Source: a virus
DNA: 27,496 nt
Virus record (IMG/VR): IMGVR_UViG_3300042868_008480
Coordinates: 1 to 27,496 of that record
Reading direction: 5' to 3' (one strand)
Part shown: positions 14,414-20,885 of the stretch, in pieces
Layout: each line of letters opens with the position of its first letter
Numbering within the stretch: position 1 is the first letter of the stretch
Notes under the pieces: model-generated
The model's input: the letters and a program-made list of their open reading frames with translations, nothing else
What the model was told of the DNA's origin: nothing
The model's database searches: none
Program-made: the position numbers and the translations under genes

Positions 14414-14641
14414 ATGAAAACAACAATCGAAATGAACGGGTTAGACAGCAAAGAATTAACCTTCCAAGAATTTGAATCATTAATAAACCAAGTTGGAATG
14501 AATTGGTATGGTCTTGATAATTGGACTAGAGGCGATTTAGATTTGTTCGAAGAAAAATTCGACGGATTTACTTGTGAGCCAATCGATGGAAAGATGAAAA
14601 TTTGGGATAGAAATTTCGATTATTCACCATTGTATAACTAA
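14414..14641 (+). CDS. Hypothetical protein (75 aa)
   Basis: The start is ATG at 14414 (MKTTIEMNGLDSKELTFQEF). A TTG-initiated extension would begin inside the -7 element, so it is rejected. The protein is acidic with a Trp-rich middle (NWYGLDNWTRGDLDLFEEKF). The stop codon lies within repeat motif B that leads into the next gene. No family recognised. Confidence 0.65.
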   Translation: MKTTIEMNGLDSKELTFQEFESLINQVGMNWYGLDNWTRGDLDLFEEKFDGFTCEPIDGKMKIWDRNFDYSPLYN

Positions 14642-14676
14642 CCAAATCAGGGGCGCGACTGTAACGCGCATTAGTT
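14633..14676 (+). repeat. Repeated leader motif B, copy 2
   Basis: TATAACTAACCAAATCAGGG and the following GCGCGACTGTAACGCGCATTAGTT run directly into ATG 14677. The hairpin GCGCG-ACTGTAA-CGCGC (14653-14669) is perfect here. The other copy is on the opposite strand at 8941-8980. A further unrelated-sequence hairpin with a five-base stem and seven-base loop, CGCGT-ACATGAG-ACGCG, occurs 20 bases before ATG 15978. Confidence 0.7.
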
Positions 14677-14934
14677 ATGAACCTACAACAATTTAAAAAC
14701 ATCAAAAGCGGTCAACTTGTAATGTTCCAGCAAGACGTTTACCGAATCCTGTCAATGAATGGGATGCCAACCGGATTAATGTGTGGTGGTGGATCAAACT
14801 TAAGAGCAATATTGACAATTGTAGTCCATGAAAAAACAAAAACATTCACACTTGTTAAGCACATTGAGGGTTTCCGATTCGAAACACACCACTTTGAAAT
14901 CGACGAAATAAAGTTGATCGACAACCAAAACTAA
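14677..14934 (+). CDS. Small beta-rich hypothetical protein (85 aa)
   Basis: An 85-residue protein beginning MNLQQFKNIKSGQLVMFQQD. The pattern K.GQLV.F....YRI, then a Gly-rich turn (MCGGGSNLRA) and two further strands, suggests a small SH3-like beta barrel. No catalytic motif. Its start is directly preceded by leader motif B, which may control its translation. Confidence 0.6.
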   Translation: MNLQQFKNIKSGQLVMFQQDVYRILSMNGMPTGLMCGGGSNLRAILTIVVHEKTKTFTLVKHIEGFRFETHHFEIDEIKLIDNQN

Positions 14935-14938
14935 ACCC

Positions 14939-14974
14939 AAAGGAGGAAGCCGAAAATCCTGAAAAGAGTAGGCG
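14939..14974 (+). repeat. Repeated leader motif A, copy 2
   Basis: AAAGGAGGAAGCCGAAAATC followed by CTGAAAAGAGTAGGCG lies 21 bases before ATG 14996. It contains a perfect AGGAGG, but too far from the start to serve as an ordinary ribosome site. AGGA/TCCT and GCC/GGC pairings would form an H-type pseudoknot. The first copy is at 14051-14084. Confidence 0.6.
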
Positions 14975-14995
14975 TTTTTTAGAAAATAAAAAATC

Positions 14996-15379
14996 ATGAA
15001 TATATTTAAAGTAAACGCCTGTCAAGAAAACGGAAGAGAATTAATCTGTGAATTTCTTGAAAAACTCGAAGTAAAATTCGTTAAGCCAACTATACTTCCT
15101 AATGCTATTTTCAATCATAATCGATATATTAAATTCGAGGTGAATGGTCAAGAATATCACATTGAGTGGTACATTAATCAATGTACATTAATAATCGGTA
15201 ATAGAGAGATGGGCGCTAGAATTCCATTCAAATGGATGTATCAAGATGTTAATTTCCCAATAGCTGTAGGAAATAGTAATAGAAGTATTGGCTTCTCGGA
15301 TGAGATAAAAGAAAAACAGCATGATTTTGATGATGAATTTCCTTACGCTGTTCTTAGAATTCCGACCAATAGAATTTAG
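14996..15379 (+). CDS. Hypothetical protein (127 aa)
   Basis: A 127-residue mixed alpha/beta protein beginning MNIFKVNACQENGRELICEF. No membrane segment or named motif. It lies downstream of leader motif A and five bases before the next gene. No family recognised. Confidence 0.65.
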   Translation: MNIFKVNACQENGRELICEFLEKLEVKFVKPTILPNAIFNHNRYIKFEVNGQEYHIEWYINQCTLIIGNREMGARIPFKWMYQDVNFPIAVGNSNRSIGFSDEIKEKQHDFDDEFPYAVLRIPTNRI

Positions 15380-15384
15380 AAACC

Positions 15385-15681
15385 ATGACAACCAACCTAG
15401 AAATAGACCGCTCGATCAATTGCGTATATGGCAAGTACAACGGTGGTGACTTCGCTTTTAACTTTGAGGTTGATGATTATGAGTTAACGTTAAAAGACGA
15501 CACTTTTTACGATGCCAACGACGATCCGATTGTCTTACAACCGCAAGTGCTTAAATCAATCAAGCAAGAAGTTCACGAATGGTTCATCCAACAAGACGAT
15601 TGGCACGAACTTACCGAGCCTAGTCACGATGCCTACGAATGGCATCAGCAAGCATTGGAAGACGAACGAATGGATAATTAA
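15385..15681 (+). CDS. Acidic hypothetical protein (98 aa)
   Basis: A strongly acidic 98-residue protein: a beta-rich first half (CVYGKYNGGDFAFNFEVDDY) and a helical, Trp/His/Glu-rich C-terminus (EVHEWFIQQDDWHEL). Strong acidity is common in phage proteins that mimic DNA, but nothing here proves that role. Confidence 0.65.
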   Translation: MTTNLEIDRSINCVYGKYNGGDFAFNFEVDDYELTLKDDTFYDANDDPIVLQPQVLKSIKQEVHEWFIQQDDWHELTEPSHDAYEWHQQALEDERMDN

Positions 15682-15693
15682 ACGTTGATTGAT

Positions 15694-15939
15694 ATGAGCA
15701 AAAAAGTAGAATACAATTTAGACTTTTACGAAGCGCTTAAGATAGTTATGGATGGTGGTTGTGTAAAAGGTGATAATTTTATCGATGGTATATTTTTGAA
15801 GTTGTGTGATCGCGGACGGCTAGTAATTGTAGATGTAAGGGAATTTTACAAAGAAGACCCTGCTGTTTACATTAAAGGAATGCTTCAGCAAAAATTTAGA
15901 AGTATAACCGTAATGACTTTAAGAGAATTGTCACACTAA
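15694..15939 (+). CDS. Hypothetical protein (81 aa)
   Basis: I use ATG at 15694 (MSKKVEYNLDFYEALKIVMD) rather than an upstream TTG three codons earlier. The N-terminal F.EALK.....G..VKG resembles the opening of several small phage proteins, DUF2829/Tad1-type among them, but key residues cannot be confirmed by eye. No further assignment is justified. Confidence 0.6.
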   Translation: MSKKVEYNLDFYEALKIVMDGGCVKGDNFIDGIFLKLCDRGRLVIVDVREFYKEDPAVYIKGMLQQKFRSITVMTLRELSH

Positions 15940-15977
15940 CCCGCGTACATGAGACGCGATAATCAAGATTTTGGATT

Positions 15978-16286
15978 ATGAAAACAGCAGAGGAAATATT
16001 AAACAAAACTTTCACGTTAGGTGAATTTGATGAAGTTGGTAATTGTAATGATCCTTTTTATGATAAAGAAGATGTTATCAACGCCATGGAAGAATACGCA
16101 GACCAATTCAAACCGAAGTGGAACGTATTTACAAGCAACAGATCAAACGATCCGAAGTTCGGTGAGTATGTTTTGATTGTAAGCCAGTATAAACCAGATA
16201 AGCCGATTTTGATGATGTGGGATAATGTTTATGGCGTTATAGAGGGCGATGAGTGGATTTACTTTAAAGACTTACGGCAACCATAA
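15978..16286 (+). CDS. Hypothetical protein with DUF551-like C-terminus
   Basis: A 102-residue protein. The N-terminus is a helical segment with a conserved-looking INAMEEYADQF (a pattern common in phage accessory proteins). The second half reads GEYVLIVSQYKPDKPILMMW and then EWIYFKDL, the VLv...W...... W pattern of DUF551-type proteins. Function unknown. The stop directly precedes promoter site 7. Confidence 0.6.
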   Translation: MKTAEEILNKTFTLGEFDEVGNCNDPFYDKEDVINAMEEYADQFKPKWNVFTSNRSNDPKFGEYVLIVSQYKPDKPILMMWDNVYGVIEGDEWIYFKDLRQP

Positions 16287-16334
16287 CCGTTCATCACAAT
16301 TCCGAGAAACGGGTAAAAAACAGTAGTAACTTTG
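16287..16334 (+). promoter_or_regulatory. Box-controlled promoter (site 7), rightward
   Basis: CCGTTCATCACAA (16287-16299), exactly 27 bp, then TAACTTTG (16327-16334); ATG follows at 16346. This is the best match to the box consensus and the only site without a recognisable second box 20 bp upstream, where coding sequence lies. No -33 TTTG is present. Confidence 0.75.
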
Positions 16335-16345
16335 AAGAAAAAATT

Positions 16346-16555
16346 ATGACAGCAAAGGAAAAGGCGGTTGAACTTTATAATAAGTTCAGAAACGAAAACG
16401 CGGTTTTATCGGCAAATGTTCGCGCTAAAAAACAGGCATTAATCGCGTGTGATGAGATACTTCGATTAGCTTGTTTAAATGACACTGACGGATATACAGG
16501 ATCAAATACTGAAAAATACTGGCAACAAGTAAAACAAGAAATCGAAAAACTATAA
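16346..16555 (+). CDS. Small helical hypothetical protein (69 aa)
   Basis: A 69-residue helical protein beginning MTAKEKAVELYNKFRNENAV. The pattern of KEKA.ELY..F at the start and YWQQVKQEIEKL at the end occurs in many small phage proteins of unknown role encoded near recombination genes. It is the first gene after promoter site 7, immediately followed by two genes up to the annealing protein. Confidence 0.65.
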   Translation: MTAKEKAVELYNKFRNENAVLSANVRAKKQALIACDEILRLACLNDTDGYTGSNTEKYWQQVKQEIEKL

Positions 16556-16556
16556 C

Positions 16557-16757
16557 ATGGCAAAACCGATTAAAAAAGCAACTGTATATTTTCGTCCGCT
16601 AGTATTGACGGATGAGAATTTCAATCGCATGAAAACGACACCCGAAGAATTTTCGGAAATGACGAGACTTTCACAGATGGTAACGGCAGATGATGCTATT
16701 ACCGAAGGGCTTGAGATAGAAAAAGTAGAAATCGTAAACAGAAAGAAAGAAGTATGA
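16557..16757 (+). CDS. Small hypothetical protein (66 aa)
   Basis: A 66-residue protein beginning MAKPIKKATVYFRPLVLTDE. Its stop overlaps the start of the annealing-protein gene (ATGA), suggesting translational coupling. No family recognised. Confidence 0.6.
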   Translation: MAKPIKKATVYFRPLVLTDENFNRMKTTPEEFSEMTRLSQMVTADDAITEGLEIEKVEIVNRKKEV

Positions 16758-17545
16758 ATAAAAATCCATTAATTTTAAAGTCAGAGCAAATTGACGGTGT
16801 GGTTTTATCCGTTATCGGAAAGAAAAACATTACAGGATTCCAAAAAGCGCACATTGTAAGTGGTGCAATTGTGCAACTTAAAACGCTTTTAGATGCCGAG
16901 TACATGAGTCCAATTATGGCTTTACAAGGCACATCATTAGGATTCAGAACAGACAAAGACAAAACAGGCGGTTATCCCGTGGACGTTGTACAGTATTGTT
17001 TAATTGAAGCCGTTCTAAAAGGTTATCAACCAACTAACAACGAGTTCAATATCATTGCGGGTAATATGTACCCAACTAAAAACGGACTCGAAAGAAAAGC
17101 GAATGAATGGCAAGGTTTGAAGTATTCAATTGTTCAGTCAATTAAAGTCTTTTCAACTGAGAATAAAAATGCTTTGGTTGAAGCTTTGATCAAGTGGGAG
17201 ATAAACGGTGATTCACGCGAGGAAACCGTGCCTATTCCGCTTAAAATAGATTCATGGACATCTGTTGACGCTGTTATCGGAAAAGGCAAGAGAAAAGCTC
17301 TAGCGTGGTTGCTATCCGTAGTCAGTGGTGAGGTGGTTACGGATGGTGATGTTGATGATTTGAAGCTACATGAAATAGCCAAACCAATTGAATCCACTAT
17401 TAATAAACCACCAATGACACCCGAACTACTAACCAAAGCTATCGAATCAATAGTTTTCGAAGGTGTTGACCCCGAAAACATCAAAGCGGAATACGACTGT
17501 ACGCCCGATCAGATTAAACAACTCGACGAGGCAATACCGAAATAA
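16754..17545 (+). CDS. Putative single-strand DNA annealing protein (RecT-like)
   Basis: A 263-residue protein. Residues about 55-105 contain YMSPIMALQGTSLGFRTDKD, GGYPVDVVQYCLIEAVLKGY and NNEFNIIAGNMYPTKNGLER, which matches the plan of RecT-type recombinases: a helical segment with a lipid of A..LGy.P.nneF.II and a beta hairpin leading to a nucleic-acid-binding core. The C-terminal 60 residues are a helical tail (KAIESIVFEGVDPENIKAEY). The next operon encodes a YqaJ-like nuclease, and such pairs drive phage recombination by cutting ends and annealing strands. The exact family (RecT, Erf or Rad52-type) was not determined; a Rec-like role is inferred from motif and neighbour. Confidence 0.65.
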   Translation: MNKNPLILKSEQIDGVVLSVIGKKNITGFQKAHIVSGAIVQLKTLLDAEYMSPIMALQGTSLGFRTDKDKTGGYPVDVVQYCLIEAVLKGYQPTNNEFNIIAGNMYPTKNGLERKANEWQGLKYSIVQSIKVFSTENKNALVEALIKWEINGDSREETVPIPLKIDSWTSVDAVIGKGKRKALAWLLSVVSGEVVTDGDVDDLKLHEIAKPIESTINKPPMTPELLTKAIESIVFEGVDPENIKAEYDCTPDQIKQLDEAIPK

Positions 17546-17614
17546 CCGTTTAACATTTTGAAAAACCGCTCATCACAACTGGGCGGTTTTTTACTTTAAT
17601 CAAACTTATATTTG
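17546..17614 (+). promoter_or_regulatory. Box-controlled promoter (site 8) fused with a terminator
   Basis: CCGTTTAACATTT (17546-17558, directly after the preceding stop) and CCGCTCATCACAA (17566-17578) start 20 bp apart. After 28 bp comes TATATTTG (17607-17614). AAAAACCGC (17561-17569) pairs perfectly with GCGGTTTTT (17583-17591) followed by T, an intrinsic terminator whose stem and loop contain the proximal box. End of one operon and control of the next therefore share the same bases. Confidence 0.75.
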
Positions 17615-17634
17615 TTGAAACGAAAAAGGAAAAC

Positions 17635-18279
17635 ATGAATACATACGTAAAATATTGCCCGAATGTTTTTGTTGCGAAATGCACAGAAAGACACGCTAAA
17701 TTTGAAACAATTATTTTGACAACCAAATACGGTAAAGAAGTTGAAAATATTGTTCATAATTTTCTCTTTGAAAAAGATGGTTTTCACTATTATTCGATCG
17801 TTCGTGCAGATGGTTTTAATACGCAAGAATGGTCGAAACGCAAAGCTGAAAAACTAAACAACGCTAGTATTACGGCAGAGCATAAAAGTACAGAAAGTTG
17901 GAAAGCTTCACATGAAGGTCGTGATTTTCTTGTATTGGCTGAACCAATTAAAATTGGTCACCATTCGGAAAAAAGACACCGAGCATTAATTGAGCGAAAC
18001 CATAACCGAATGCGCAAAGCGGTTGAATTAAATGATAAGGCAAATGAATACGCTGAACGAGCTAAATATTGGGAGTCAAAAACAGAAGAAATAAACCTTT
18101 CAATGCCTGAAAGCATCGACTATTTTGAGTTTAAATTAGAAGAAGCAAAAGAACGACAAGAAGGTTTGAAATCAGGCAAATACCCTAGAGATCATTCTTT
18201 CTCACTTTCTTACGCTACAAAAGCTGTAAAGGAATTACAATCTAAATTCGATACAGCTAAGAAATTATGGCAGGATTAA
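17635..18279 (+). CDS. DUF3560-domain protein
   Basis: A 214-residue protein. Residues about 64-150 contain EWSKRKAEKLNNASITAEHK, then PIKIGHHSEKRHRALIERNH and a charged helix with NDKANEYAERAKYWESK. The GHHSEKRHR motif and helical region identify the DUF3560 domain found in plasmid and phage accessory proteins of unknown function. The C-terminus is a charged coiled-coil segment. It overlaps the start of the nuclease gene by 13 bp and lies between the annealing protein and nuclease, suggesting a DNA-metabolism role, which is inference. Confidence 0.8.
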   Translation: MNTYVKYCPNVFVAKCTERHAKFETIILTTKYGKEVENIVHNFLFEKDGFHYYSIVRADGFNTQEWSKRKAEKLNNASITAEHKSTESWKASHEGRDFLVLAEPIKIGHHSEKRHRALIERNHNRMRKAVELNDKANEYAERAKYWESKTEEINLSMPESIDYFEFKLEEAKERQEGLKSGKYPRDHSFSLSYATKAVKELQSKFDTAKKLWQD

Positions 18280-19139
18280 TAAAGGAGCGATGTTCGGCAC
18301 TTGGTCATTTGATGGTCGGTGCTGAACTTGGTGGTAGTTTGATACCGCTAGGCGTTACGGATCAAAAGCGTTTGGATCAGTGCTTACAGGCTAAGGAAAA
18401 CAGCAAGTTAACTCCTGCCATGGAACGCGATTTAGCTTTACTTATCGAAAAGAGAGATACACCGTTTAAGCCTGAGTTATCTGTAGGCGCTAAAACGCAC
18501 GTTCAAAACAAGTGGTACGGGCAGAAATTCGACTACCAAAAGCGGTTTTCAAATAAGTACACACGCAAGGGAAACGAACGCGAGGCACAAGCGATTAAAC
18601 AGGCGGGCGAATACCTTGGTTATCCGTTCACTTACAAGAATGAAAAGCACCTCGAAAACGATTACATTCACGGTACTTACGATTTCATAAAGCCTATTTT
18701 CATTGGTGATACGAAGTGTGTTTGGGAGCCAAGCGGATTAGGGTTTTTCAGCAAGGAAATCCAATCAATTTACGAATGGCAAGGAAAAGGTTATTGCTAC
18801 TTAGGCGAACGTGATCATTTCGCGCTTATCAGAATCCTAATGAACCCACCCGAAACAATGATTTACAGCCTAGCTAAACCGCTTTGGGAGGAAGCAGGGT
18901 ATCATTGGAGCGAACAGATAACCGATGAGTTCTTAGAGGACGTTAAACACGAATACGATTTCGAGGCAAAGAACCCGATTGAAGATCGGATTAGATTGCT
19001 TCGCGTTGACTTCACCGAACGTGACCAACTTCTAATCAACCAACAGGTAAACCTAATGAACGAATACTGGCAAACGCTCGATGAGGATTTCGCCAACAGA
19101 AATAAACTAGAGTACGAATTTTTCAAACGAAAAACATGA
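18267..19139 (+). CDS. YqaJ-like PD-(D/E)XK nuclease
   Basis: A 290-residue protein. Residues 103-153 hold the catalytic core: NEREAQAI (E104/E106), HGTYDFI (D139) and IGDTKCVW (D148, K150), followed by YEWQGKGYC (Q172). This matches the GxxD....D/E-x-K...Q pattern of YqaJ/lambda-exonuclease-like recombination nucleases, which chew DNA ends to produce single strands for an annealing protein. The likely partner lies at 16754-17545. Its start overlaps the DUF3560 gene and its stop overlaps the next start (ATGA). Confidence 0.8.
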   Translation: MAGLIKERCSALGHLMVGAELGGSLIPLGVTDQKRLDQCLQAKENSKLTPAMERDLALLIEKRDTPFKPELSVGAKTHVQNKWYGQKFDYQKRFSNKYTRKGNEREAQAIKQAGEYLGYPFTYKNEKHLENDYIHGTYDFIKPIFIGDTKCVWEPSGLGFFSKEIQSIYEWQGKGYCYLGERDHFALIRILMNPPETMIYSLAKPLWEEAGYHWSEQITDEFLEDVKHEYDFEAKNPIEDRIRLLRVDFTERDQLLINQQVNLMNEYWQTLDEDFANRNKLEYEFFKRKT

Positions 19140-19357
19140 TCGGAATTAAATGTAAATCAGGACAAGTTTTTTCAGCTTGTAATAGTGATTACGTAGATGC
19201 TGAATGGAAATTACAAGAAGCTTATTACAAAGCGCAAGGATGCGCGGTTGAAGAATCTGATGAAATTAGATTCTCAGAATGCCATTGCGACCATTGCGAG
19301 TCTTTGGAGCATGAGTTTGAAAATTTGATTGATGAAATTAAATCACAAAAGCCATGA
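19136..19357 (+). CDS. Small Cys-rich hypothetical protein (73 aa)
   Basis: A 73-residue acidic protein with CHCDHC near residues 49-54 and additional cysteines at 6, 15 and 36, consistent with metal binding but not a textbook zinc finger. Overlaps both neighbours by ATGA. No family recognised. Confidence 0.6.
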   Translation: MIGIKCKSGQVFSACNSDYVDAEWKLQEAYYKAQGCAVEESDEIRFSECHCDHCESLEHEFENLIDEIKSQKP

Positions 19358-19605
19358 CCCCATCCCGCACCGTACAAGGCTACGACAGCCAACGTAATCA
19401 AGTTATGCCAAAGCACGACGAAGATTTTAATCCGAGCGATTACCGGATTACCGAGGTGAAATTGAAGCGATGTTATTCACGGTACAACCTTCCTAGTTGG
19501 CAACACTTTGATCGTGTTATCAACTTAGGATCGATAACAGGCACTCAACTAGTAATCGGATTAACAGGCAAACACCAAACAGTTTTAAAAGCAGAAAGAT
19601 TATGA
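19354..19605 (+). CDS. Basic hypothetical protein (83 aa)
   Basis: An 83-residue basic protein beginning MTPSRTVQGYDSQRNQVMPK. The end reads TGTQLVIGLTGKHQTVLKAE. Its last codons form the 13-base leader repeat TTTTAAAAGCAGA (19583-19595) before the next start. No family recognised. Confidence 0.55.
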   Translation: MTPSRTVQGYDSQRNQVMPKHDEDFNPSDYRITEVKLKRCYSRYNLPSWQHFDRVINLGSITGTQLVIGLTGKHQTVLKAERL

Positions 19606-19850
19606 ATATTACAGTAAAAGATTTTGTTGGACTTTCAGCAGAAGATAATTTGAAACTATTAAGAAGTTTACTAGATAATCGAAAGCCGAAAGAAGGAAGT
19701 TTTGATTACGGATTTGAAACACATGGTGTATTTGAATTGATTTCAAATTTGCATTTAGACTATCCTATACAGGTTTATCAGAGCAATAAAAGAAAATCAG
19801 ATAAATCCCCAATAGTTGTTACTATTGAAAAGCACAAAATGTTATTTTAA
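19602..19850 (+). CDS. Hypothetical protein (82 aa)
   Basis: An 82-residue protein beginning MNITVKDFVGLSAEDNLKLL, mostly helical in the first half with basic strands at the end. Its ATG overlaps the previous stop (ATGA) and follows six bases after TTTTAAAAGCAGA, a sequence repeated exactly before the next gene. No family recognised. Confidence 0.6.
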   Translation: MNITVKDFVGLSAEDNLKLLRSLLDNRKPKEGSFDYGFETHGVFELISNLHLDYPIQVYQSNKRKSDKSPIVVTIEKHKMLF

Positions 19851-19863
19851 AAGCAGAGAAGGT

Positions 19864-20028
19864 ATGAGAACATTTCACATTTGCTGGATTTCCGGCACAA
19901 CAGAAGCGGGCGCACCGATGTCAACAGGTATAACCGTTGAAGGTGAATCGATACTTGAAGCACTAGTAGAGTTCGAACTCGACCATGAAGGAATAGAACC
20001 AATTTACATTACTCAAATGAATTTTTGA
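19864..20028 (+). CDS. Small hypothetical protein (54 aa)
   Basis: I use ATG at 19864 (MRTFHICWISGTTEAGAPMS) because the in-frame upstream extension would overlap the previous gene and starts with TTG. The second copy of TTTTAAAAGCAGA (19845-19857) lies six bases before it. The protein looks like two or three strands and a helix with ILEALVEFELDHEGIEPIYI, a pattern of small phage proteins of unknown role. Confidence 0.6.
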   Translation: MRTFHICWISGTTEAGAPMSTGITVEGESILEALVEFELDHEGIEPIYITQMNF

Positions 20029-20045
20029 CAATCAATATAAATAGT

Positions 20046-20261
20046 ATGAACGATTTAATAATGGCATTGACAATTCTAGCCAAATACGCCAACCCCGAAG
20101 ACAGAACACCGACTCACTGTGAACATGATGAACTTAATGTTCATGCAGGAATAAAACTAGAATCCGTATCACAAGAAGATGTGAAAAAATTGGATGAACT
20201 TGGTTTCTTTTGGTCTGAATACAACAATTGTTTCATGTCTTATCGATTCGGTAGTTGCTAA
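20046..20261 (+). CDS. Hypothetical protein (71 aa)
   Basis: The likely start is ATG at 20046 (MNDLIMALTILAKYANPEDR), seven codons after a TTG alternative. The acidic protein contains a His/Cys cluster (TPTHCEHDELNVHA) and ends with LDELGFFWSEYNNCFMSYRF, a pattern seen in small phage proteins (eLGf.W......w..yr.GSC). It may be a metal-binding fold. It is the last gene of the operon from promoter site 8. Confidence 0.65.
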   Translation: MNDLIMALTILAKYANPEDRTPTHCEHDELNVHAGIKLESVSQEDVKKLDELGFFWSEYNNCFMSYRFGSC

Positions 20262-20381
20262 CTAACCAATTATTCGTATATTAGCACCTCAAAGTAACGA
20301 CCAATTACAGAAGAGATTATTTGATGCCTTGTTTGGGAATGCCGTTTGGTCGTGGCTACTTGAACAGGGCATTGTTTTTTT
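20255..20381 (+). ncRNA. Small RNA unit or leader with terminator, before HNH gene
   Basis: TTG (20255-20257), 19 bp and TATATTAG (20277-20284) resemble a standard promoter. Downstream GATGCCTTGTT (20323-20333) pairs with AACAGGGCATT (20363-20373; two G-T pairs), followed by seven T (20375-20381), a strong terminator. A transcript of about 90 bases would result, or the hairpin ends the upstream operon. The 10-mer TAACGACCAA occurs at 20295-20304 and again at 20384-20393 around this hairpin. Confidence 0.45.
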
Positions 20382-20394
20382 AATAACGACCAAA

Positions 20395-20874
20395 ATGGAA
20401 AAAGAAATTTGGAAAAAAGTAGAAGGGTTCGAAGATTATCAAGTATCAAATCTAGGAAAGGTTAAGAGTTTAAAATTTGGAAAAGGAAAGATTTTAAAAC
20501 CCTGTGTTGACAATACAGGATATTTAAAAATTGTATTCTGTGTAAACTCAATACACCACACTAGAAGAATCCATCAGCTAGTGGCTATTGCTTTTTTAAA
20601 TCATGAGCCATGCGGTTATAAATCAGTGGTAAATCATAAAGACTTTGATAAATTCAACAATAGAGTTGATAATTTGGAAGTTGTTTCAGCAAGAGAAAAC
20701 ACTAACCGAAAACATCTTAAAAGTAGCAGTATTTATACAGGAGTTAGTTTTAATAAAGCTCGTAAAAAATGGGTATCACAAATTAGAATTAACGGTAAAC
20801 AAACATATTTCGGTCTTTTTAAGACCGATTTGGAAGCCAGCCACGCTTATCAAAATGCACTTAAAAATTTATAA
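20395..20874 (+). CDS. HNH homing endonuclease with NUMOD4 and AP2 domains
   Basis: I choose ATG at 20395 (MEKEIWKKVEGFEDYQVSNL), since NUMOD4-type nucleases normally begin with this WK.I.GFE.Y.VSN.G.V.S pattern; upstream frame extension crosses a terminator. The 159-residue protein has NUMOD4 (residues 1-45), HNH core (about 58-105: RRIHQLVAIAFLNH, VVNHKDFDKFNNRVDNLEVV) and an AP2-like DNA-binding domain (about 112-155: YTGVSFNKARKKWVSQIRIN, GLFKTDLEASHAY). Such genes spread as free-standing homing endonucleases. It splits the early region between the recombination and replication operons. Confidence 0.9.
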   Translation: MEKEIWKKVEGFEDYQVSNLGKVKSLKFGKGKILKPCVDNTGYLKIVFCVNSIHHTRRIHQLVAIAFLNHEPCGYKSVVNHKDFDKFNNRVDNLEVVSARENTNRKHLKSSSIYTGVSFNKARKKWVSQIRINGKQTYFGLFKTDLEASHAYQNALKNL

Positions 20875-20885
20875 AATTGTAAATT

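Noticed and set aside
15694-15939. Tad1-like anti-Thoeris protein
   Set aside because: Only the short N-terminal pattern resembles DUF2829-type proteins; the rest does not match by eye.
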